DNA from: DATKZS01 sp035527835 [NCBI: bacterium]
GTDB taxonomy: Bacteria; RBG-13-61-14
Assembly (NCBI GenBank): GCA_035527835.1
Contig: DATKZS010000151.1
Span: 1-7,411, forward strand
Length of the DNA stretch: 7,411 nucleotides
Reading direction: 5' to 3'
Each line of letters opens with the position of its first letter. Position 1 is the stretch's first letter. The position numbers and the translations under genes were made by a program. Shown here in pieces: positions 7,167 through 7,411 of the stretch. The notes under the pieces are model-generated. The model had not been told where the DNA came from and did not search any database. It saw nothing but the letters and a program-made list of their open reading frames with translations.

Positions 7167-7411
7167 TCCTGGGGCAGATACCGGCCCCGCCACCGGGGCA
7201 CGGCGCGTCGAGACCGCGGCGCTCATCGCGCTCGTCTTCGCGCGCCTGCTCTGGTCCGGGAGCATCCATCAGGACGCCGGCTTCTTGAATAACGCGCTCC
7301 TGGCCCTGGTGCTGGCCGCGGTGATCTTGAGACGGCCGCGGCCCCGCCTGCCCGGCCGGGCCCTGGCCGCGGGAGCGGCGCTTTATTTCGCCGCCGCCTT
7401 CATCTCGGTTT
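7159..7411 (+). CDS. N-terminal part of a multi-pass membrane protein, possibly O-antigen ligase-like (runs off the window)
   Basis: A frame opens at TTG 7159 and stays free of stops to the last base, giving at least 84 residues. It starts with a polar, probably cytoplasmic tail (SDPGADTGPATGARRVE). A first hydrophobic segment follows (AALIALVFARLLWSG), then a helix NNALLALVLAAVILRR, a basic loop RRPRPRLPGR, and a further helix ALAAGAALYFAAAFISV. Two helices split by a basic proline-rich loop are common at the start of O-antigen ligase/polymerase proteins, and the first gene here already has such a domain, so that identity is plausible but unproven. It could be another polytopic protein. In this frame a stop at 7093 lies upstream and no ATG or GTG occurs before 7159, so TTG is the best start. 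The eight-base overlap with the permease gene suggests the same transcript. Confidence 0.65.
   Translation, partial: MSDPGADTGPATGARRVETAALIALVFARLLWSGSIHQDAGFLNNALLALVLAAVILRRPRPRLPGRALAAGAALYFAAAFISV

Noticed and set aside
6027-7265. A 412-codon minus-strand frame, with similar ones at 5305-6333, 4406-5383 and 2080-2952
   Set aside because: They overlap well-supported ABC, TPR and YfhO/ligase genes and give low-complexity charged sequences (for example runs of Asp, His, Gln and Arg). They are artefacts of high GC.

Overview
The window is a tightly packed, one-direction gene cluster on the + strand of a very GC-rich bacterial genome. Four genes are complete or nearly so, and a fifth runs off the right edge. 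Joints between genes are ATGA-type overlaps, gaps of a few bases or short overlaps. No terminator, RNA gene, mobile element or CRISPR was seen. The O-antigen-ligase-type chemistry and periplasmic-looking TPR parts suggest a Gram-negative (diderm) bacterium. The mix resembles operons of deltaproteobacterial or candidate-phylum lineages such as Omnitrophota, but the phylum cannot be fixed from this sequence.

Layout. Positions 19-4506 encode one giant 1495-residue membrane protein. It joins a YfhO-type (GT-C-like) glycosyltransferase, an O-antigen ligase/polymerase-like (WaaL/Wzy superfamily) membrane domain and a C-terminal TPR domain. A 16-base gap follows. It holds a six-codon mini-ORF whose ATG overlaps the upstream stop and whose TAA overlaps the next start. 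Positions 4523-5422 encode a signal-anchored TPR-like protein with a small C-terminal segment resembling pseudopilin-type sequences. Positions 5425-6393 encode an ABC ATPase and 6390-7166 its ABC-2 type permease. From 7159 (TTG start, good ribosome binding site) to the window end is the N-terminus of another multi-pass membrane protein, possibly a second O-antigen-ligase-like enzyme.

How the parts may work together (inference). The fused protein would carry two lipid-linked-sugar enzymes acting at the outer face of the inner membrane: one that uses polyprenyl-phosphate sugars, and one that moves or polymerises polyprenyl-diphosphate glycans. Its TPR domain would be a docking arm. The second TPR protein would sit in the same compartment, and the ABC pair would export an unknown substrate. 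Together this suggests a cell-surface glycan or glycoconjugate module. The most unusual feature is the single-polypeptide fusion of YfhO with an O-antigen-ligase-like domain, separated by only a few loop residues.
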